A stretch of DNA of 64,000 nt from Flavobacterium psychrophilum (lineage in GTDB: Bacteria > Bacteroidota > Bacteroidia > Flavobacteriales > Flavobacteriaceae), in NCBI GenBank assembly GCA_945890865.1, contig CAMDDB010000001.1, positions 62,001-126,000 on the forward strand. The letters are read 5' to 3'. Of this stretch, positions 54,701 to 64,000 are shown piece after piece; position 1 is the stretch's first letter; each line of letters starts with the position of its first letter. Below the pieces are notes generated by a model, which saw only the letters and a list, made by a program, of their open reading frames with translations, was not told the DNA's origin and searched no databases. Made by a program: the position numbers and the translations under genes.

Positions 54701-57700
54701 CACTCAATAATTGGGCCGGAATTATGCGCCCTATCAACTCCACCAATTTTGAACAATCTAATGTAGAATACATTCAATTTTGGATGATGGACCCCTATTA
54801 TGGTAATCCTGGCGATGTAGCCGATCCAACAAATACAGGTAAAATCGTTTTCAATTTAGGGGAGATATCTGAAGATGTACTTCGCGATGGGAAAAAATTA
54901 TTTGAAAACGGCTTGCCCGAAGCCAATTCATCTCAGCCCACCCTTGATACGGCATGGGGTAAAGTGCCTGCTTCGCAATCATTAATTTATGCATTTGACA
55001 CTTCGGAAGCGAATAGAGCAGTTCAAGATACTGGATTTGATGGGATAATGGATGCAGATGAAGCACTAAAATATCCAAATTTTTCAAGCCAACCCGATCC
55101 AGCAGCCGATAATTACCAATTTTATTTAAACGCTTCTGGCGATATTATCAACAGGTATAGAGATTATAATGGAAATCAAAATAATTCTCCCGTAAATGTT
55201 TCCGATACCAACCGAGGGAATACAACCTATCCCGATGTGGAAGATGTGAACCGAGATAATACCATGAATACCATAAATGCGTATTTTAAATTTGAAGTGC
55301 CAATCCAATATTATCCTGATGGAGCGGTTCCAGTAGGACAAAATTATATAGCCGATTCTCGAGAAGATAATAGTGTTGATTTGCCAAATGGAGAGCGCGG
55401 TAAAGTGCGCTGGATTCTTTATAAAATTCCTATTTTAGAATTTACGGATGCCAATAAAGTGGGGCCTATTTCCGATTTCAGATCGATACGGTTTATGCGG
55501 ATGTACATGGCCGGATTCAAAGAAGAAGTTACCCTTCGATTTGGGGCCTTAGATTTAGTTCGAGGCGAATGGAGAAGGTTTAATTCCTCACTTGATGTTA
55601 ATGATATTGATTTAGAAGATGACAATACAGGTTTTGATGTGGTGGCCCTTAATATTCAAGAAAATGGGAATAGAACACCCATCAATTATGTTACGCCACC
55701 GGGAGTAGTTCGAGAGCAGTTATACAATAATAATACAGTAATCAATCAAAATGAACAATCGCTATCGTTGCGAGTTTACAAAAAAGACCCCTCAATTTCT
55801 GGATTAGGAGGTTTAGAAACCGCCGATTCTAGAGCGGTATTCAAAAATGTAAATGTAGACATGCGTCAGTTTAAAAAATTACGAATGTTTTTACACGCAG
55901 AAGCCCTTGAAGGAAATACAAACCCAGATCGCCTTCTAGACGATGAAATGATCGCGTTTATCCGTTTTGGTAACGACTTTACAGATAACTTTTACCAGGT
56001 AGAAATGCCGTTAAAAGTAACAGCTCACGGTGCCACTTCTGCTGAAGAAATATGGCCTTCTGAAAATGAATTGGAATTACCGTTAGCTTTACTAACCAAA
56101 TTAAAAATATTAGCCCTAGGAAATGATCCAAGTATTATTTATGACCCTAACAGCATCGGCTTTGTAGAAGAAGAATCCCTAGGTTCTTCAGATAATAAAT
56201 TGACCCTTGGAATTAAAGGAAATCCTAATTTCGGATTAGTGAGAACCTTAATGGTGGGGCTTAAAAACAAGAATTCGGGCGATCCTTTGCGAGGAGAAGT
56301 TTGGTTCAATGAATTGCGCATCTCCGATATGGACAATAAAGGAGGGTATGCCGCAATTGCAAATCTGGATGCAAAAATTGCTGATTTTGCAAGCGTTTCA
56401 GCCACCACTCGTGTAAGCACTATTGGTTTTGGTGCCTTAGAACAAGGGCCAAATGAGCGAAGTCGTGAAAATGTATTCCAATATGATATTGTAACTAATG
56501 TTAACGTTGGTCAATTACTACCCAAAAAATGGGGGGTCAATTTGCCATTTAATTATGGGGTAGGAGAAGAAACCATTACGCCAAAATTTGATCCGTTCTA
56601 TCAAGATATCGAACTCAATCAGTTATTAGAAATAACAAATGATGCTTCTCAAAGAGCAAACATAGAAAACAGAGCTATCGATTACACGAAAAGAACCAGT
56701 ATTAATTTAATTGGAGTAAGAAAAGAAAAAAATCCAGAAAAGAAGGCTCATTTTTATGATGTTGAAAATCTAACCCTTTCCTATTCACTCAACCAAACAG
56801 AACATCACGACTATGAAATTGAAAATTTATTAGATCAACAAAATCGCACTTCTGTCGATTATGCATATACTTTTAAACCCTTAACTTTTGAGCCATTTAA
56901 AAACTCAAAGATGTTAAAGAAAAGCGGGTATTATAAAATGCTAAGTGATTTTAATTTTAACTTTTTGCCCAGTAGTGTATCCTTTAGTTCAAACATTATA
57001 CGCCAGTTCAATAAACAGCGGTTTCGTTTAGTAGATGTGCAAGGAATTGGTTTAGGGGACTTGTACCGTAGAAATTACTTCTTCAATTATCAATATGGTT
57101 TTAATTATAACATTACAAAATCATTACGAGTAAATTATACAGCATCTTCAAATAATATTGTACGAAATTATTTAGATGAAAATAATATGCCAATTGATGG
57201 ATTAGACCTTTGGGATGATTATTGGAATATCGGTCAATCCAACCAGCATAACCAACAACTAGTTGTAAATTATGACCTTCCTATAAATAAGATTCCTGCT
57301 TTGGCTTTTATTAAATCGACCTATGTTTATACCGGCGATTATAATTGGCAACGTTCATCAGATTCGTATTCGTCAATAGAAGCCGAAGACGGCACGCTAT
57401 ATGCGCTGGGGAATACCATTCAAAATGCGAGCTCTCATAAGTTAAACACAACGTTTAACATGGATACATTTTATAGATACATTGGCCTTACAAAAAATAA
57501 AAACAACAAAGCCAAAGCGACTAATTCTAAAGAAAAAGGAGCAACACCAAAACCAGGCCAAAAAGTAGTTGCTACAAATAAAAATACTAGTATAGAACGC
57601 AATGTTTTTGTAAGTGGATTAATTGGAGTGGTTACCAGTTTAAAAAATATGCAGCTCAATTACACAGAAAATAGTGGAACGGTTTTGCCGGGATATTTAC

Positions 57701-58938
57701 CAGGATTAGGATTTTTCGGATCTTCAAAACCTTCACTTGGATTTGTGTTTGGAAGTCAATCGGATGTGCGTTATGAAGCTGCAAAAAACGGGTGGTTAAC
57801 CTCTTTTCCAGAATTCAATCAAAATTTTACACAAGTTAAAAACAAACAATTGAATTTTACGGCCCAGTTAGAACCGTTCCCTGATTTTAAAATAGATTTG
57901 ATGGGAGAACGCACTTATGCATTCAATTTTTCTGAACAATATGACGTTACCGCAGGACAATACAACTCACGTTCGCCCTATGATTTTGGAAATTTTAATA
58001 TTTCAACCGTACTTATTAAAACGGCCTTTTTGCCAAGTGATATTAATAATTCTGAAGCTTTCGATGAATTTAGAACCAATCGTTTGGTCGTAGCCAATCG
58101 TTTGGCCGATAAATATTATGGAACAGGTTCCATTCCTAGAGATATTGATGGGTATCCTATAGGTTTTGGAAAAAATAGCCAACAAGTATTATTGCCCTCT
58201 TTTCTAGCGGCTTATTCAGGGCAGGAAGCTGGAAAGGTATCAACTGGAGTGTTTAAATCGATCCCGTTGCCCAATTGGAATATAAAATATACAGGTTTCA
58301 TGCGCTATAAATGGTTCAAAGAATCTTTTAAAACATTCTCTATCCAACACGGTTATCGCGCAAGTTATAACATCAATGCGTTCCGATCCAATTTGAATAC
58401 GACACCTACCGATGCTAATGGAAATTTTTATGCCAATAAGTTGATTTCTAATGTCAACTTAAGCGAACAGTTTAATCCCTTAGTAAAAGTGGACATGACT
58501 TTGAAAAATTCATTCAAAATTTTGGCCGAAATTAAAAAAGACCGAACCCTAAATATGAGTTTTGATAATAATCTATTGACCGAAGTAAGCGGTAAAGAAT
58601 ACATAATTGGATTGGGCTATCGCATCAAAGACGTCACTATTAATTCGGCCTTAGCGGATAATCCAACCGGATTAATCAAAAGTGATATCAATCTAAAAGC
58701 TGATTTTTCTTTACGTAAAAACAATACCATTGTTCGGTACTTAGATTACAACAACAATCAATTAGGCGGCGGTCAAGACATGTGGTCTGTTAAATTTACA
58801 GCCGATTATTCGTTTAGTAAAAACATGACCGCTATTGTTTTTTATGACCATCAATTTTCTCAAGCCGTCATATCGACTTCTTTTCCAATTACAAACATTA
58901 GAGCCGGATTTACATTGCGTTATAATTTTGGAAATTAA
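51739..58938 (+). CDS. sprA: SprA, outer-membrane translocon of the type IX secretion system
   Basis: A 2399-residue SprA (Sov in Porphyromonas), the very large beta-barrel through which type IX secretion cargo leaves the cell. It carries a signal peptide (hydrophobic [13 protein letters not shown]), repeated SprA-N segments ([41 protein letters not shown] block; [17 protein letters not shown] and [18 protein letters not shown]), and long stretches of alternating aromatic/polar strands ending [12 protein letters not shown]. The start is TTG at 51739, 3 bases after ruvA; a downstream ATG would cut the signal peptide. Size is normal for the family. No other type IX gene (gld/por) is in the window. 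Confidence 0.96.
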   Translation: MKKIGPILFTTYHYFAFIVMLFSYSLQAQVEEQVKDSVKTGIDFGKIEIPNPKSILDSYTYDPVTDRYLYTKSFDGFNINYPLILTPKQYQELMLREQMRAYYQEKSAAIDGKKSGTDAAKKNLLPVYRVNSKLFEGIFGSNTIDIKPTGSVELDLGVRFTKQDNPSFSPRNRKTTSFDFNQRISLGLQGKVGTRLKVSINYDTQSTFAFQNLIKLEFDPNVAGGEDSIIKKIEIGNVSFPLSNSLVRGAQSLFGVKTQLQFGKTTFTGVFSEQKSQTKSVTSQGGGTIQDYELFALDYDSDRHYFLSQYFRNKYDKALENYPYINSRVQITRIEVWITNKQNRVSTTDNNLRNIVALQDLGEAQLLGILDSEVVGVSNPGFFNVPPDAPSDNTNNKFNPLGIGSNFLNSSIRDVSTALNGFNIAGMAEGIDFAKLENARKLAASEFTFHPQLGYVSLNQKLANDEVLAVAYQYTIGDQVFQVGEFGTDGVDATNVNTAGVPSSQALVLKMLKGNLVVVDEPVWDLMMKNIYQIPGGYQLQQEDFKLNILYTDPSPLNYISQSGSDPLPSNVADTPLLKVFKVDQLNYTNDPQAGGDGFFDFIPGLTIDPQKGRIIFSTVEPFGKHLFEKLRTNGSEDYDGGIYNSNQSKYVFRNLYKSTQAGALQESAKNKFQLKGRFKSAGGDGISIGAFNVPQGSVVVTAGGRTLIEGVDYTVNYQLGKVQIMDPSLQASNTPIVVSLENNSVFGQQTRRFWGFNVEHKFNDKFLVGATVLNMTERPFTTKSNYGQESVNNTIFGFNTNYSTEIPFLTRWVNKLPNIDTDVPSSISFRGEFAYLKPGSSKADQFNGEATTYIDDFEGSQSTIDMRSPQSWTLASVPLEGNFDGEPTANEPPVDVLNIGFKRAKMAWYAIDPLFYTQRPAGVSDDDLSFNKTRRIFSRELYPVTDIAQGQSTIINTLDFTYFPKDRGPYNFNPTLATTNIFSDADALNNWAGIMRPINSTNFEQSNVEYIQFWMMDPYYGNPGDVADPTNTGKIVFNLGEISEDVLRDGKKLFENGLPEANSSQPTLDTAWGKVPASQSLIYAFDTSEANRAVQDTGFDGIMDADEALKYPNFSSQPDPAADNYQFYLNASGDIINRYRDYNGNQNNSPVNVSDTNRGNTTYPDVEDVNRDNTMNTINAYFKFEVPIQYYPDGAVPVGQNYIADSREDNSVDLPNGERGKVRWILYKIPILEFTDANKVGPISDFRSIRFMRMYMAGFKEEVTLRFGALDLVRGEWRRFNSSLDVNDIDLEDDNTGFDVVALNIQENGNRTPINYVTPPGVVREQLYNNNTVINQNEQSLSLRVYKKDPSISGLGGLETADSRAVFKNVNVDMRQFKKLRMFLHAEALEGNTNPDRLLDDEMIAFIRFGNDFTDNFYQVEMPLKVTAHGATSAEEIWPSENELELPLALLTKLKILALGNDPSIIYDPNSIGFVEEESLGSSDNKLTLGIKGNPNFGLVRTLMVGLKNKNSGDPLRGEVWFNELRISDMDNKGGYAAIANLDAKIADFASVSATTRVSTIGFGALEQGPNERSRENVFQYDIVTNVNVGQLLPKKWGVNLPFNYGVGEETITPKFDPFYQDIELNQLLEITNDASQRANIENRAIDYTKRTSINLIGVRKEKNPEKKAHFYDVENLTLSYSLNQTEHHDYEIENLLDQQNRTSVDYAYTFKPLTFEPFKNSKMLKKSGYYKMLSDFNFNFLPSSVSFSSNIIRQFNKQRFRLVDVQGIGLGDLYRRNYFFNYQYGFNYNITKSLRVNYTASSNNIVRNYLDENNMPIDGLDLWDDYWNIGQSNQHNQQLVVNYDLPINKIPALAFIKSTYVYTGDYNWQRSSDSYSSIEAEDGTLYALGNTIQNASSHKLNTTFNMDTFYRYIGLTKNKNNKAKATNSKEKGATPKPGQKVVATNKNTSIERNVFVSGLIGVVTSLKNMQLNYTENSGTVLPGYLPGLGFFGSSKPSLGFVFGSQSDVRYEAAKNGWLTSFPEFNQNFTQVKNKQLNFTAQLEPFPDFKIDLMGERTYAFNFSEQYDVTAGQYNSRSPYDFGNFNISTVLIKTAFLPSDINNSEAFDEFRTNRLVVANRLADKYYGTGSIPRDIDGYPIGFGKNSQQVLLPSFLAAYSGQEAGKVSTGVFKSIPLPNWNIKYTGFMRYKWFKESFKTFSIQHGYRASYNINAFRSNLNTTPTDANGNFYANKLISNVNLSEQFNPLVKVDMTLKNSFKILAEIKKDRTLNMSFDNNLLTEVSGKEYIIGLGYRIKDVTINSALADNPTGLIKSDINLKADFSLRKNNTIVRYLDYNNNQLGGGQDMWSVKFTADYSFSKNMTAIVFYDHQFSQAVISTSFPITNIRAGFTLRYNFGN

Positions 58939-58977
58939 AAATAATGAAAACCCTTTTTACAATTCAATAAATACAAT

Positions 58978-58985
58978 TACATTTG
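58978..58985 (+). promoter_or_regulatory. -7 box of the gcvH promoter
   Basis: TACATTTG matches TAnnTTTG, 23 bases before the ATG. Confidence 0.5.
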
Positions 58986-59008
58986 TACCACTAATTAATA
59001 ATATCAAA

Positions 59009-59389
59009 ATGAATATACCAACTAATTTAAAATACACAAAAGACCACGAGTGGGTTGCAATTGATGGTGAAATTGCTACTGTAGGAATTACTGATTTTGC
59101 TCAAAAAGAATTGGGCGATATTGTTTATGTAGAAGTAGAAACCCTTGATCAAACGTTAGATAAAGATGCAGTTTTTGGGACGGTAGAAGCGGTTAAAACA
59201 GTTTCTGATTTATTCTTACCACTTTCAGGAGAAATTATTGATTTTAATGATGCCCTAGAATCGGATCCAGAAAAAGTAAATACAGATCCTTATGGAGAAG
59301 GTTGGATGGTAAAAGTTAAAATTTCAGACATTTCAGAAATAGATACACTTTTATCAAGTGAAGATTACAAAGCACTTATTGGAGCGTAG
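59009..59389 (+). CDS. gcvH: Glycine cleavage system H protein
   Basis: A 126-residue H protein that carries the aminomethyl group on a lipoyl-lysine between the P, T and L proteins. N-terminus [34 protein letters not shown]; the lipoyl lysine lies in [20 protein letters not shown], the family motif, and the C-terminus has [14 protein letters not shown]. Start ATG 59009 gives the family length; upstream in-frame codons lie within sprA and the promoter. The glycine cleavage partners are not in the window. The VanZ-like gene overlaps its end by 32 bases. Confidence 0.96.
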   Translation: MNIPTNLKYTKDHEWVAIDGEIATVGITDFAQKELGDIVYVEVETLDQTLDKDAVFGTVEAVKTVSDLFLPLSGEIIDFNDALESDPEKVNTDPYGEGWMVKVKISDISEIDTLLSSEDYKALIGA

Positions 59390-59747
59390 TTTATTATTTC
59401 TTGCACTGCTTTGGACCTTTGGGGTTACTATTGGTAGTTTAGCAAGTTTAAATAATATACCAGCAGTCTCGATTCCAGGAATCGATAAAACAGCGCATTT
59501 TATTTTTTATTTTGTATTTTTTATCTTGTGGTATTTTGGGCTACGAAATAAGATTGTTTCAAAAAATTTTATTTTTATTCTAGTACTCATTACCTTGTTT
59601 TATGGTATAAGTATGGAAGTATTGCAAGCCAATTTTACCACAAATAGACAGGCTGATCTTTATGATGTTCTGGCCAATACCATAGGTACGTTTGCTGGAT
59701 TTTTAATCGGCTATTTTTCAGAAAAGACATTCAGAAATAAACTCTAA
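59358..59747 (+). CDS. VanZ-like membrane protein
   Basis: A 129-residue protein with about four transmembrane segments and VanZ family marks: [23 protein letters not shown] (the 'DK..H...Y' block), [33 protein letters not shown]. VanZ proteins in some Firmicutes confer teicoplanin resistance, but the family is broad and most members have no known role. The start is GTG at 59358, inside gcvH by 32 bases, implying coupling; this pair is common beside sprA in flavobacteria. A terminator follows 2 bases after the stop. Confidence 0.85.
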   Translation: MKITKHLLERSLLFLALLWTFGVTIGSLASLNNIPAVSIPGIDKTAHFIFYFVFFILWYFGLRNKIVSKNFIFILVLITLFYGISMEVLQANFTTNRQADLYDVLANTIGTFAGFLIGYFSEKTFRNKL

Positions 59748-59748
59748 T

Positions 59749-59775
59749 AAAGACCCCATTTCGATGGGTCTTTTT
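59749..59775 (+). terminator. Terminator of the gcvH-vanZ unit
   Basis: AAAGACCC (59749-59756) and GGGTCTTT (59766-59773) form an 8-bp stem, followed by T. It lies between the VanZ-like gene and deoC. Confidence 0.85.
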
Positions 59776-59805
59776 ATTTTTACTCTTGAATTAAAAGCGC
59801 ATACA

Positions 59806-60549
59806 ATGGACATAAGGCACTATTTAGATGCTACCTATTTAAAAACGGCAGCACAGGCAAATTTATCAGAGGTTGAAAATATTGAAGTGGTCAAAAAAGC
59901 CATTCAAGAAGCAATTGAATACCAATTCAAATTAATCATGATTCGGCCTGATCAAGTGTTGCTGGCAAAAGAACTAATCCAAAAGGCAAGATCAAAAGTC
60001 ACTATAGGCACCGTAATTGATTTTCCGAAAGGAGAAGGATCAGTAGAAAAAAAAATGAAAGAAGCTCAAGTTGCTATTGCAAATGGGGCAGATGATTTGG
60101 ATTTTGTAATCAACTATAAGGCATTTATAAAAGGGGCTATAGAAGAAGTAAAACAACAAGTTATTGTCTGTACAAAATTAGGCTTGGATCACCATAAAAT
60201 TGTCAAATGGATTATTGAAGTAGCTGCTTTAAATCAGCATCAAATAGTACAACTCACGGCTTTGATAAAAAATACGGTAATAGCTCATTTTTCTGAAAAA
60301 GAGTATGAAAAAGTATTTGTCAAATCCTCTACCGGATTTTATAAAACTCCCGAAGGGGTTCCCAATTGCGCTACGTTTGAAACCATAAAATTAATGTTGG
60401 AAAATTCATTCCCACTGCCGGTAAAAGCGGCTGGAGGAGTTAGAACGCATGAAGAAGCATTGGCTATGATTCAACTTGGTGTGAAACGCATCGGAACTTC
60501 TGCTGCAAAAGCAATTGTTACGAGTGAAATTTCAAATAGCGGGTATTAA
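59806..60549 (+). CDS. deoC: Deoxyribose-phosphate aldolase
   Basis: A 247-residue DeoC that splits 2-deoxyribose 5-phosphate to acetaldehyde and glyceraldehyde 3-phosphate in deoxynucleoside salvage. Catalytic segments: DDLDFVINYKAF (Asp) and VFVKSSTGFYKTPEGVP (Schiff-base Lys), then VKAAGGVRTHEEALAMIQLGVKRIGTSAA (second Lys and phosphate-binding loop). I chose ATG 59806 (MDIRHYLDATYL); an earlier in-frame ATG at 59764 lies inside the upstream terminator. It is not next to other nucleoside genes. Confidence 0.95.
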   Translation: MDIRHYLDATYLKTAAQANLSEVENIEVVKKAIQEAIEYQFKLIMIRPDQVLLAKELIQKARSKVTIGTVIDFPKGEGSVEKKMKEAQVAIANGADDLDFVINYKAFIKGAIEEVKQQVIVCTKLGLDHHKIVKWIIEVAALNQHQIVQLTALIKNTVIAHFSEKEYEKVFVKSSTGFYKTPEGVPNCATFETIKLMLENSFPLPVKAAGGVRTHEEALAMIQLGVKRIGTSAAKAIVTSEISNSGY

Positions 60550-60570
60550 ATATTTTTTTCACTATTTGAT

Positions 60571-60606
60571 TAATTTTCTAAATTCTAAATTCTAAATTCT
60601 AATTTT
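60571..60606 (+). repeat. CTAAATT tandem repeat, 7-bp units
   Basis: Units CTAAATT, CTAAATT, CTAAATT and CTAATTT lie head to tail (about 60580-60606) just upstream of the cyoE -7 box. Confidence 0.7.
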
Positions 60607-60612
60607 CATATT

Positions 60613-60620
60613 GTATCTTT
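60613..60620 (+). promoter_or_regulatory. -7 box of the cyoE-coxIII-coxIV unit
   Basis: TATCTTTG matches TAnnTTTG. It implies transcription from about 60627 and so rules out start codons before that. Confidence 0.6.
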
Positions 60621-60652
60621 GCACGCATTTTATAGCCAAATACATCAATAAA

Positions 60653-61549
60653 TTGGAAACCATACACCCAACTAAAAAATCTTATTTTAAAGACTTTGTA
60701 GAAATTACTAAAGCTCGTTTAGCTATTAGTGTTGTTTTTTCTACCCTTGCAGGATATTTGTTGGGAATAGATTCGTGGTCTTCTCACAATTGGTGGGTCA
60801 TATTTTTATTAGCTATTGGTGGTTATTGTATGGTGGGTGCCTCTAATGTATTCAATCAAATTATTGAAAAAGACTTAGACGCGTTAATGGATCGTACTAA
60901 AAATCGTCCGTTGCCCGCTCAACGAATGACCAAGCAATCTGCTTTCATTTTTGCAAGCCTATTAACACTTTTAGGATTGATTATATTGTACAATGTAAAT
61001 CCGAAAACGGCAATGTTTAGCGCCATTTCGATATTTATGTATGTAAGTTTATATACCCCATTAAAAACAATGACGCCGTTATCGGTTTTTGTGGGTGCAT
61101 TTCCGGGAGCAATCCCATTTATGCTGGGATGGGTGGCTGCTACAGGTCACTTTGGTATTGAAGCCGGAACGTTGTTTATCATACAGTTTTTTTGGCAATT
61201 TCCACATTTTTGGGCCATCGGTTGGTTTTTGTATGACGATTATAAAAAGGCAGGATTTTTTATGTTGCCAACCGGCGAAAAAGATAAAAAAACAGCCTTA
61301 CAAATTATACTCTATACTTTTTGGACTATTTTAGCATCAATAATTCCAGCTTTTGGTTTTACAGGACATTTATTCTTGTCTATACCAGCGTTAATTATTG
61401 TTTTGGCACTGGGAATATGGATGTTATTTTACGCTTTCAAATTGCATCAAGCTATGGAAGCAAAAGCGGCTCGAAAATTAATGTTAGTAAGTGTGTCTTA
61501 TATTTCACTACTGCAAATTGTTTATGTAGTAGATAAATTTTTACGATAG
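60653..61549 (+). CDS. cyoE: Heme O synthase (protoheme IX farnesyltransferase)
   Basis: A 298-residue UbiA-type membrane prenyltransferase with about eight transmembrane segments that converts heme B to heme O, a step towards heme A of the aa3 oxidase. The first prenyl-diphosphate motif is ASNVFNQIIEKDLDALMDRTKNRPLP, the second DDYKKAGFFMLP. The start is TTG at 60653 (METIHPTKKSYFKDFVEITKARLA); a TTG at 60611 would overlap the promoter -7 box. Subunit III follows after 2 bases. Confidence 0.94.
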   Translation: METIHPTKKSYFKDFVEITKARLAISVVFSTLAGYLLGIDSWSSHNWWVIFLLAIGGYCMVGASNVFNQIIEKDLDALMDRTKNRPLPAQRMTKQSAFIFASLLTLLGLIILYNVNPKTAMFSAISIFMYVSLYTPLKTMTPLSVFVGAFPGAIPFMLGWVAATGHFGIEAGTLFIIQFFWQFPHFWAIGWFLYDDYKKAGFFMLPTGEKDKKTALQIILYTFWTILASIIPAFGFTGHLFLSIPALIIVLALGIWMLFYAFKLHQAMEAKAARKLMLVSVSYISLLQIVYVVDKFLR

Positions 61550-61551
61550 TT

Positions 61552-62139
61552 ATGGAAAATAGAATGACTTTTGAAGAAGAACAAGAACGAAAAGGAAAAA
61601 CCTATAAGTTATTGCTTTGGTTTGCAATGATCAGTATTTGTATGATTTTTGCGGGTTTAACCAGTGCCTATGTAGTGAGTAAATCGAGACCAGACTGGTT
61701 AAAGGATTTTCACTTGCCAATTGCTTTTTTAAGCAGTACGATTGCAATGTTACTAAGTAGTTTTACCTTTTATTCAGCGTTACAAACCATGAAAAAAGGC
61801 AATCGAAATCAAACAACAATTTTATTACTTTTCACTTTAGCATTAGGAATTGCATTTATTGCTTTACAACTAAAAGGATTTGGGCAAGTTATAGAAAATG
61901 GCTATTTTTTTACCGGTAGTGAAAGTAATGTAACCACATCATTTTTATACATTACCGTTTTGGTTCATATTGCACACCTATTGGGCGGAATAATTTCGCT
62001 TTTAATAGTAATTTATAATCATTATAAACAAAAATACAATTCGACTCAAACCCTTGGTATTGAGCTAAGTGCGATGTATTGGCACTTTATGGATTTTATT
62101 TGGGTTTATTTGTTTTTGTTTTTCTATTTTTTCAAATAG
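61552..62139 (+). CDS. Cytochrome c oxidase subunit III, first copy
   Basis: A 195-residue heme-copper oxidase subunit III with five transmembrane helices (the short form lacking the first two). Segments: LLLWFAMISICMIFAGLTSAYVV, FLSSTIAMLLSSFTFYSALQ, FLYITVLVHIAHLLGGIISLL and the conserved end LSAMYWHFMDFIWVYLFLFFYF. The second copy follows directly; in flavobacteria this pair is standard. It stabilises subunit I. The gene lies 2 bases after cyoE. Confidence 0.9.
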   Translation: MENRMTFEEEQERKGKTYKLLLWFAMISICMIFAGLTSAYVVSKSRPDWLKDFHLPIAFLSSTIAMLLSSFTFYSALQTMKKGNRNQTTILLLFTLALGIAFIALQLKGFGQVIENGYFFTGSESNVTTSFLYITVLVHIAHLLGGIISLLIVIYNHYKQKYNSTQTLGIELSAMYWHFMDFIWVYLFLFFYFFK

Positions 62140-62183
62140 AAAAAAAATAATAAATTTGAGGACTTTTAAACATTAAAAAATTT

Positions 62184-63164
62184 ATGGGAGCGACAGTTAT
62201 TTCAAATGAACACGCTTTAGACGGAGGACCAGGACCATTAGGAGCAACTTATGGTAAATTGATGATGTGGTTTTTCATCTTATCAGATGCATTAACCTTT
62301 TCAGGATTCTTAGCCTCGTATGGTTTTTCAAGATTTAAGTATATTGAAACTTGGCCCATTGCCGATGAGGTTTTTAACCACTTTCCTTTTGCCCATGGTG
62401 TTAACGCGCCGATGTACTATGTAGCGTTAATGACTTTTATTTTAATTTTCTCTTCTGTTACTATGGTGTTAGCTGTAGATGCTGGTCACCACATGAAAAA
62501 AAATAAAGTAGCGGTTTACATGGCGCTTACAATTGTTGGAGGATTTATTTTCTTAGGTTCTCAAGCCTGGGAATGGAAGAATTTCATTAAAGGGGAGTAT
62601 GGAGCTGTTGAAACTAAAGGAGGATCAATCTTACAATTTGTAAAAAAAGGAGCTAACGGCGAATATGAAAGAGTGGCACTTGCCGATTTTGCATTAGTTC
62701 TACCCGAAGATAGAGCGCAATTAAACAGAAATAATGGTTTTTGGTTTATGGAGGAAGCGACTATTCCTTCACATTCAATAAATGAAGTATTACAAGGTTT
62801 CAAAGCCGATGAGTCTATTCTAGTGCGTACAGAAATAATTAACTCAGAAAAAGAAAAAACAGTTTTATCAAGAGAGGAATCCTTAAAGAGAATAGTTGAA
62901 ACTAAATATGTTGTAGAAGGAGCTAACTTAGTTCGTAATGAATACGGCAGCAAATTGTTTGCAAACTTCTTTTTCTTCATTACCGGTTTTCACGGTTTTC
63001 ACGTATTTACTGGAGTTATGATCAACATTATCATTTTCTTTAACGTTCTTTTAGGTACGTACGATAAAAGAAACAGTTATGAAATGGTAGAAAAAGTAGG
63101 ATTATATTGGCACTTTGTAGATTTAGTATGGGTATTTGTATTCACATTCTTCTACTTAGTATAA
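62184..63164 (+). CDS. Cytochrome c oxidase subunit III, second copy with periplasmic or cytoplasmic insert
   Basis: A 326-residue subunit III. It opens GATYGKLMMWFFILSDALTFSGFLASYGFSR, with further segments MYYVALMTFILIFSSVTMVL, YMALTIVGGFIFLGSQAWEW, LFANFFFFITGFHGFHVFTGVMINII and YWHFVDLVWVFVFTFFY. Between the third and fourth of these, residues about 137-258 are a soluble insert (from GEYGAVETKGGS) not found in standard subunit III. It lies 44 bases after the first copy and 20 bases before subunit IV. Confidence 0.92.
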   Translation: MGATVISNEHALDGGPGPLGATYGKLMMWFFILSDALTFSGFLASYGFSRFKYIETWPIADEVFNHFPFAHGVNAPMYYVALMTFILIFSSVTMVLAVDAGHHMKKNKVAVYMALTIVGGFIFLGSQAWEWKNFIKGEYGAVETKGGSILQFVKKGANGEYERVALADFALVLPEDRAQLNRNNGFWFMEEATIPSHSINEVLQGFKADESILVRTEIINSEKEKTVLSREESLKRIVETKYVVEGANLVRNEYGSKLFANFFFFITGFHGFHVFTGVMINIIIFFNVLLGTYDKRNSYEMVEKVGLYWHFVDLVWVFVFTFFYLV

Positions 63165-63184
63165 ATTATTAATAAAAGTATATC

Positions 63185-63535
63185 ATGGCACAAGCACACG
63201 AATCACATACAGGAAGAATTTGGAAAGTATTTATAATTCTATCAATCATAACTATTGTTGAAGTTTTGTTTGGTATTTTTAAGCCCAAATCATTATACTT
63301 CAATAATTTTGTAGGGATGACTCTACTAAATTGGTTATTCATTATTTTGACCATTGTTAAAGCATACTATATCACTTGGGCATTTATGCACATGGAGGGC
63401 GAAAACAAATGGTTAAGAAGATCCATTGTTTGGACAGTTGTTTTCCTTATCTTATATTTATGTTTTATTGTATTAATTGAAGGAGCTTACGTTTTTGATA
63501 TATACAAATCAGGACACATGAAGTGGAATTTTTAA
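63185..63535 (+). CDS. Cytochrome c oxidase subunit IV-like protein
   Basis: A 116-residue small membrane subunit with three transmembrane helices (IWKVFIILSIITIVEVLFGIF, NWLFIILTIVKAYYITWAFMHM, IVWTVVFLILYLCFIVLIEGAYV). The 'AYYITWAFMHMEGE' block is typical of bacterial subunit IV (CtaF/prokaryotic cytochrome C oxidase subunit IV family). It is accessory in the oxidase. A terminator follows 18 bases after the stop. Confidence 0.9.
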   Translation: MAQAHESHTGRIWKVFIILSIITIVEVLFGIFKPKSLYFNNFVGMTLLNWLFIILTIVKAYYITWAFMHMEGENKWLRRSIVWTVVFLILYLCFIVLIEGAYVFDIYKSGHMKWNF

Positions 63536-63553
63536 CACTTGTTTCTATAATTT

Positions 63554-63580
63554 AATCCCGATTTTCATCGGGATTTTTTT
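63554..63580 (+). terminator. Terminator of the cyoE-cox unit
   Basis: AATCCCGA (63554-63561) and TCGGGATT (63568-63575) form an 8-bp stem followed by a T run to 63580. Confidence 0.88.
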
Positions 63581-63588
63581 TACTTTTG
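63581..63588 (+). promoter_or_regulatory. -7 box of the last, partial gene
   Basis: TACTTTTG matches TAnnTTTG and abuts the terminator, 25 bases before the ATG. Confidence 0.5.
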
Positions 63589-63613
63589 TTCGAACCAATA
63601 ATTAGCACTCCTA

Positions 63614-64000
63614 ATGAAAAACAAATTAGTCCTCATTTTACTCTTTGTGTTGCCAATCGCGATCTATTTATTGTTTTCAACCGCCACACACAATTCACTT
63701 TTTTTACCAACGATTTCTAAAGCCAATGCTGATATTCCATCACACTGGCAAGGATTGAATCAAGAGAAAATAAGTATGAAAGATAAAATTACGGTTTTAG
63801 GGTTTGTAGGTAGCAACGTTATTGAAAACAGAGGTAATTTTTTTAATTTGAATCAGAAAATTTACAACAAATACAAAGGGTTTAAAGATTTTCAAATGGT
63901 AATGGTTGTCCCTGCAGGGAATGAACCCAAGGCACAACAAATTATTGATGAACTTGCACCTATTACTGGTGAAATGACCGGTTGGAAATTTGTATTTGCA
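63614..64000 (+). CDS. Membrane-anchored thioredoxin-fold protein, SCO-like, cut by the window edge
   Basis: The first 129 codons of an open reading frame that runs off the window. A single N-terminal membrane anchor (LVLILLFVLPIAIYLLF) is followed by a periplasmic part with ISMKDKITVLGFVGSNVIENRGNFFNLNQKIYNKY and FQMVMVVPAGNEPKAQQIIDEL. The order resembles SCO/thioredoxin proteins (a strand, then the redox site, then helix and 'VVSV.P' strand), and SCO genes normally follow oxidase genes for copper delivery to CuA. The CxxxC expected after 'VLGFVG' reads NVIEN instead, so copper binding would be lost. Only the SCO-like pattern and position support the call. Confidence 0.55.
   Translation, partial: MKNKLVLILLFVLPIAIYLLFSTATHNSLFLPTISKANADIPSHWQGLNQEKISMKDKITVLGFVGSNVIENRGNFFNLNQKIYNKYKGFKDFQMVMVVPAGNEPKAQQIIDELAPITGEMTGWKFVFA

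Noticed and set aside
51154..58938. A complete type IX secretion cluster
   Set aside because: Only sprA is present; no gldKLMN, sprE, sprT or porV/porU genes, and no protein with a clear type IX C-terminal sorting domain, is in the window.
59764..59805. Earlier ATG for deoC
   Set aside because: It falls in the 3' arm of the upstream terminator hairpin.
60611..60652. Earlier TTG start for cyoE
   Set aside because: It would overlap the TATCTTTG promoter box, so the mRNA should not contain it.
1..64000. Mobile element, prophage, toxin-antitoxin or defence island
   Set aside because: I looked for transposase, integrase, restriction, abortive-infection and phage signatures on both strands and saw none; gene content is core metabolism, translation and respiration.

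Overview
The window is AT-rich chromosomal DNA from a member of the Flavobacteriaceae, most likely a Flavobacterium. Five things point there: a complete sprA-type type IX secretion translocon gene beside ruvA, the alternative complex III (act) operon followed by aa3 oxidase genes, DUF2723, DUF4301 and DUF3127 family genes, many promoters of the form TTG-N19/21-TAnnTTTG, and almost no Shine-Dalgarno sequences. I see about 57 protein genes (two cut by the window edges), one tRNA, one TPP riboswitch, and no rRNA, CRISPR array, prophage or insertion sequence. Almost everything is core genome. No gene-free stretch exceeds about 250 bases.

Layout. 0-1.3 kb: end of hemW, a cyclase-family hydrolase and a YjbR-like protein, converging on ahcY (1.3-2.6 kb). 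2.75-8.4 kb: phosphopantetheinyl transferase, PnuC-type vitamin transporter, DUF4301 protein and arfB in one tight run, then a TPP riboswitch driving a TonB-dependent receptor, which converges on a Rieske-like lipoprotein. 8.9-14.6 kb: greA-HIT, an orphan histidine kinase, a flavin reductase-like protein, a DUF3127 protein with an SSB-like tail, aat, and a minus-strand set of yhhQ, tag and a VF530 protein. 14.7-17.6 kb: rplM-rpsI-rpsB-tsf on the minus strand. 17.7-20.8 kb: a LacI-type regulator, a second PnuC-like membrane protein and a serine hydrolase. 20.9-30 kb: polA, a membrane metallophosphoesterase, a cysteine-less thioredoxin-like protein, DUF2723 glycosyltransferase, tRNA-Gln and a universal stress protein. 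30.2-34.8 kb: rimP-nusA-infB with a hairpin in its leader, converging on a SPOR protein.

35.4-46.8 kb is the respiratory block actABCDEF-coxB-ctaD: quinol oxidation by alternative complex III, electron transfer through c-type hemes to CuA, and oxygen reduction by the aa3 oxidase. The missing parts (heme O synthase, two subunit III proteins, subunit IV and a SCO-like protein) lie at 60.6-64 kb. Between the blocks are ruvB, queG, malic enzyme, ruvA, sprA, gcvH, a VanZ-like protein and deoC. queG, together with yhhQ at 14 kb, indicates queuosine synthesis or salvage.

I did not find a plainly new multi-gene system. The best leads are small. Two different 7-bp tandem repeats build the signal peptide of the riboswitch-controlled TonB receptor. 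Leader hairpins lie just downstream of the promoters of both greA and rimP-nusA. Several proteins keep a fold but have lost its cofactor ligands (Rieske, thioredoxin, probably SCO). A DUF3127 protein ends like SSB, and ActF carries a histidine-rich insert.
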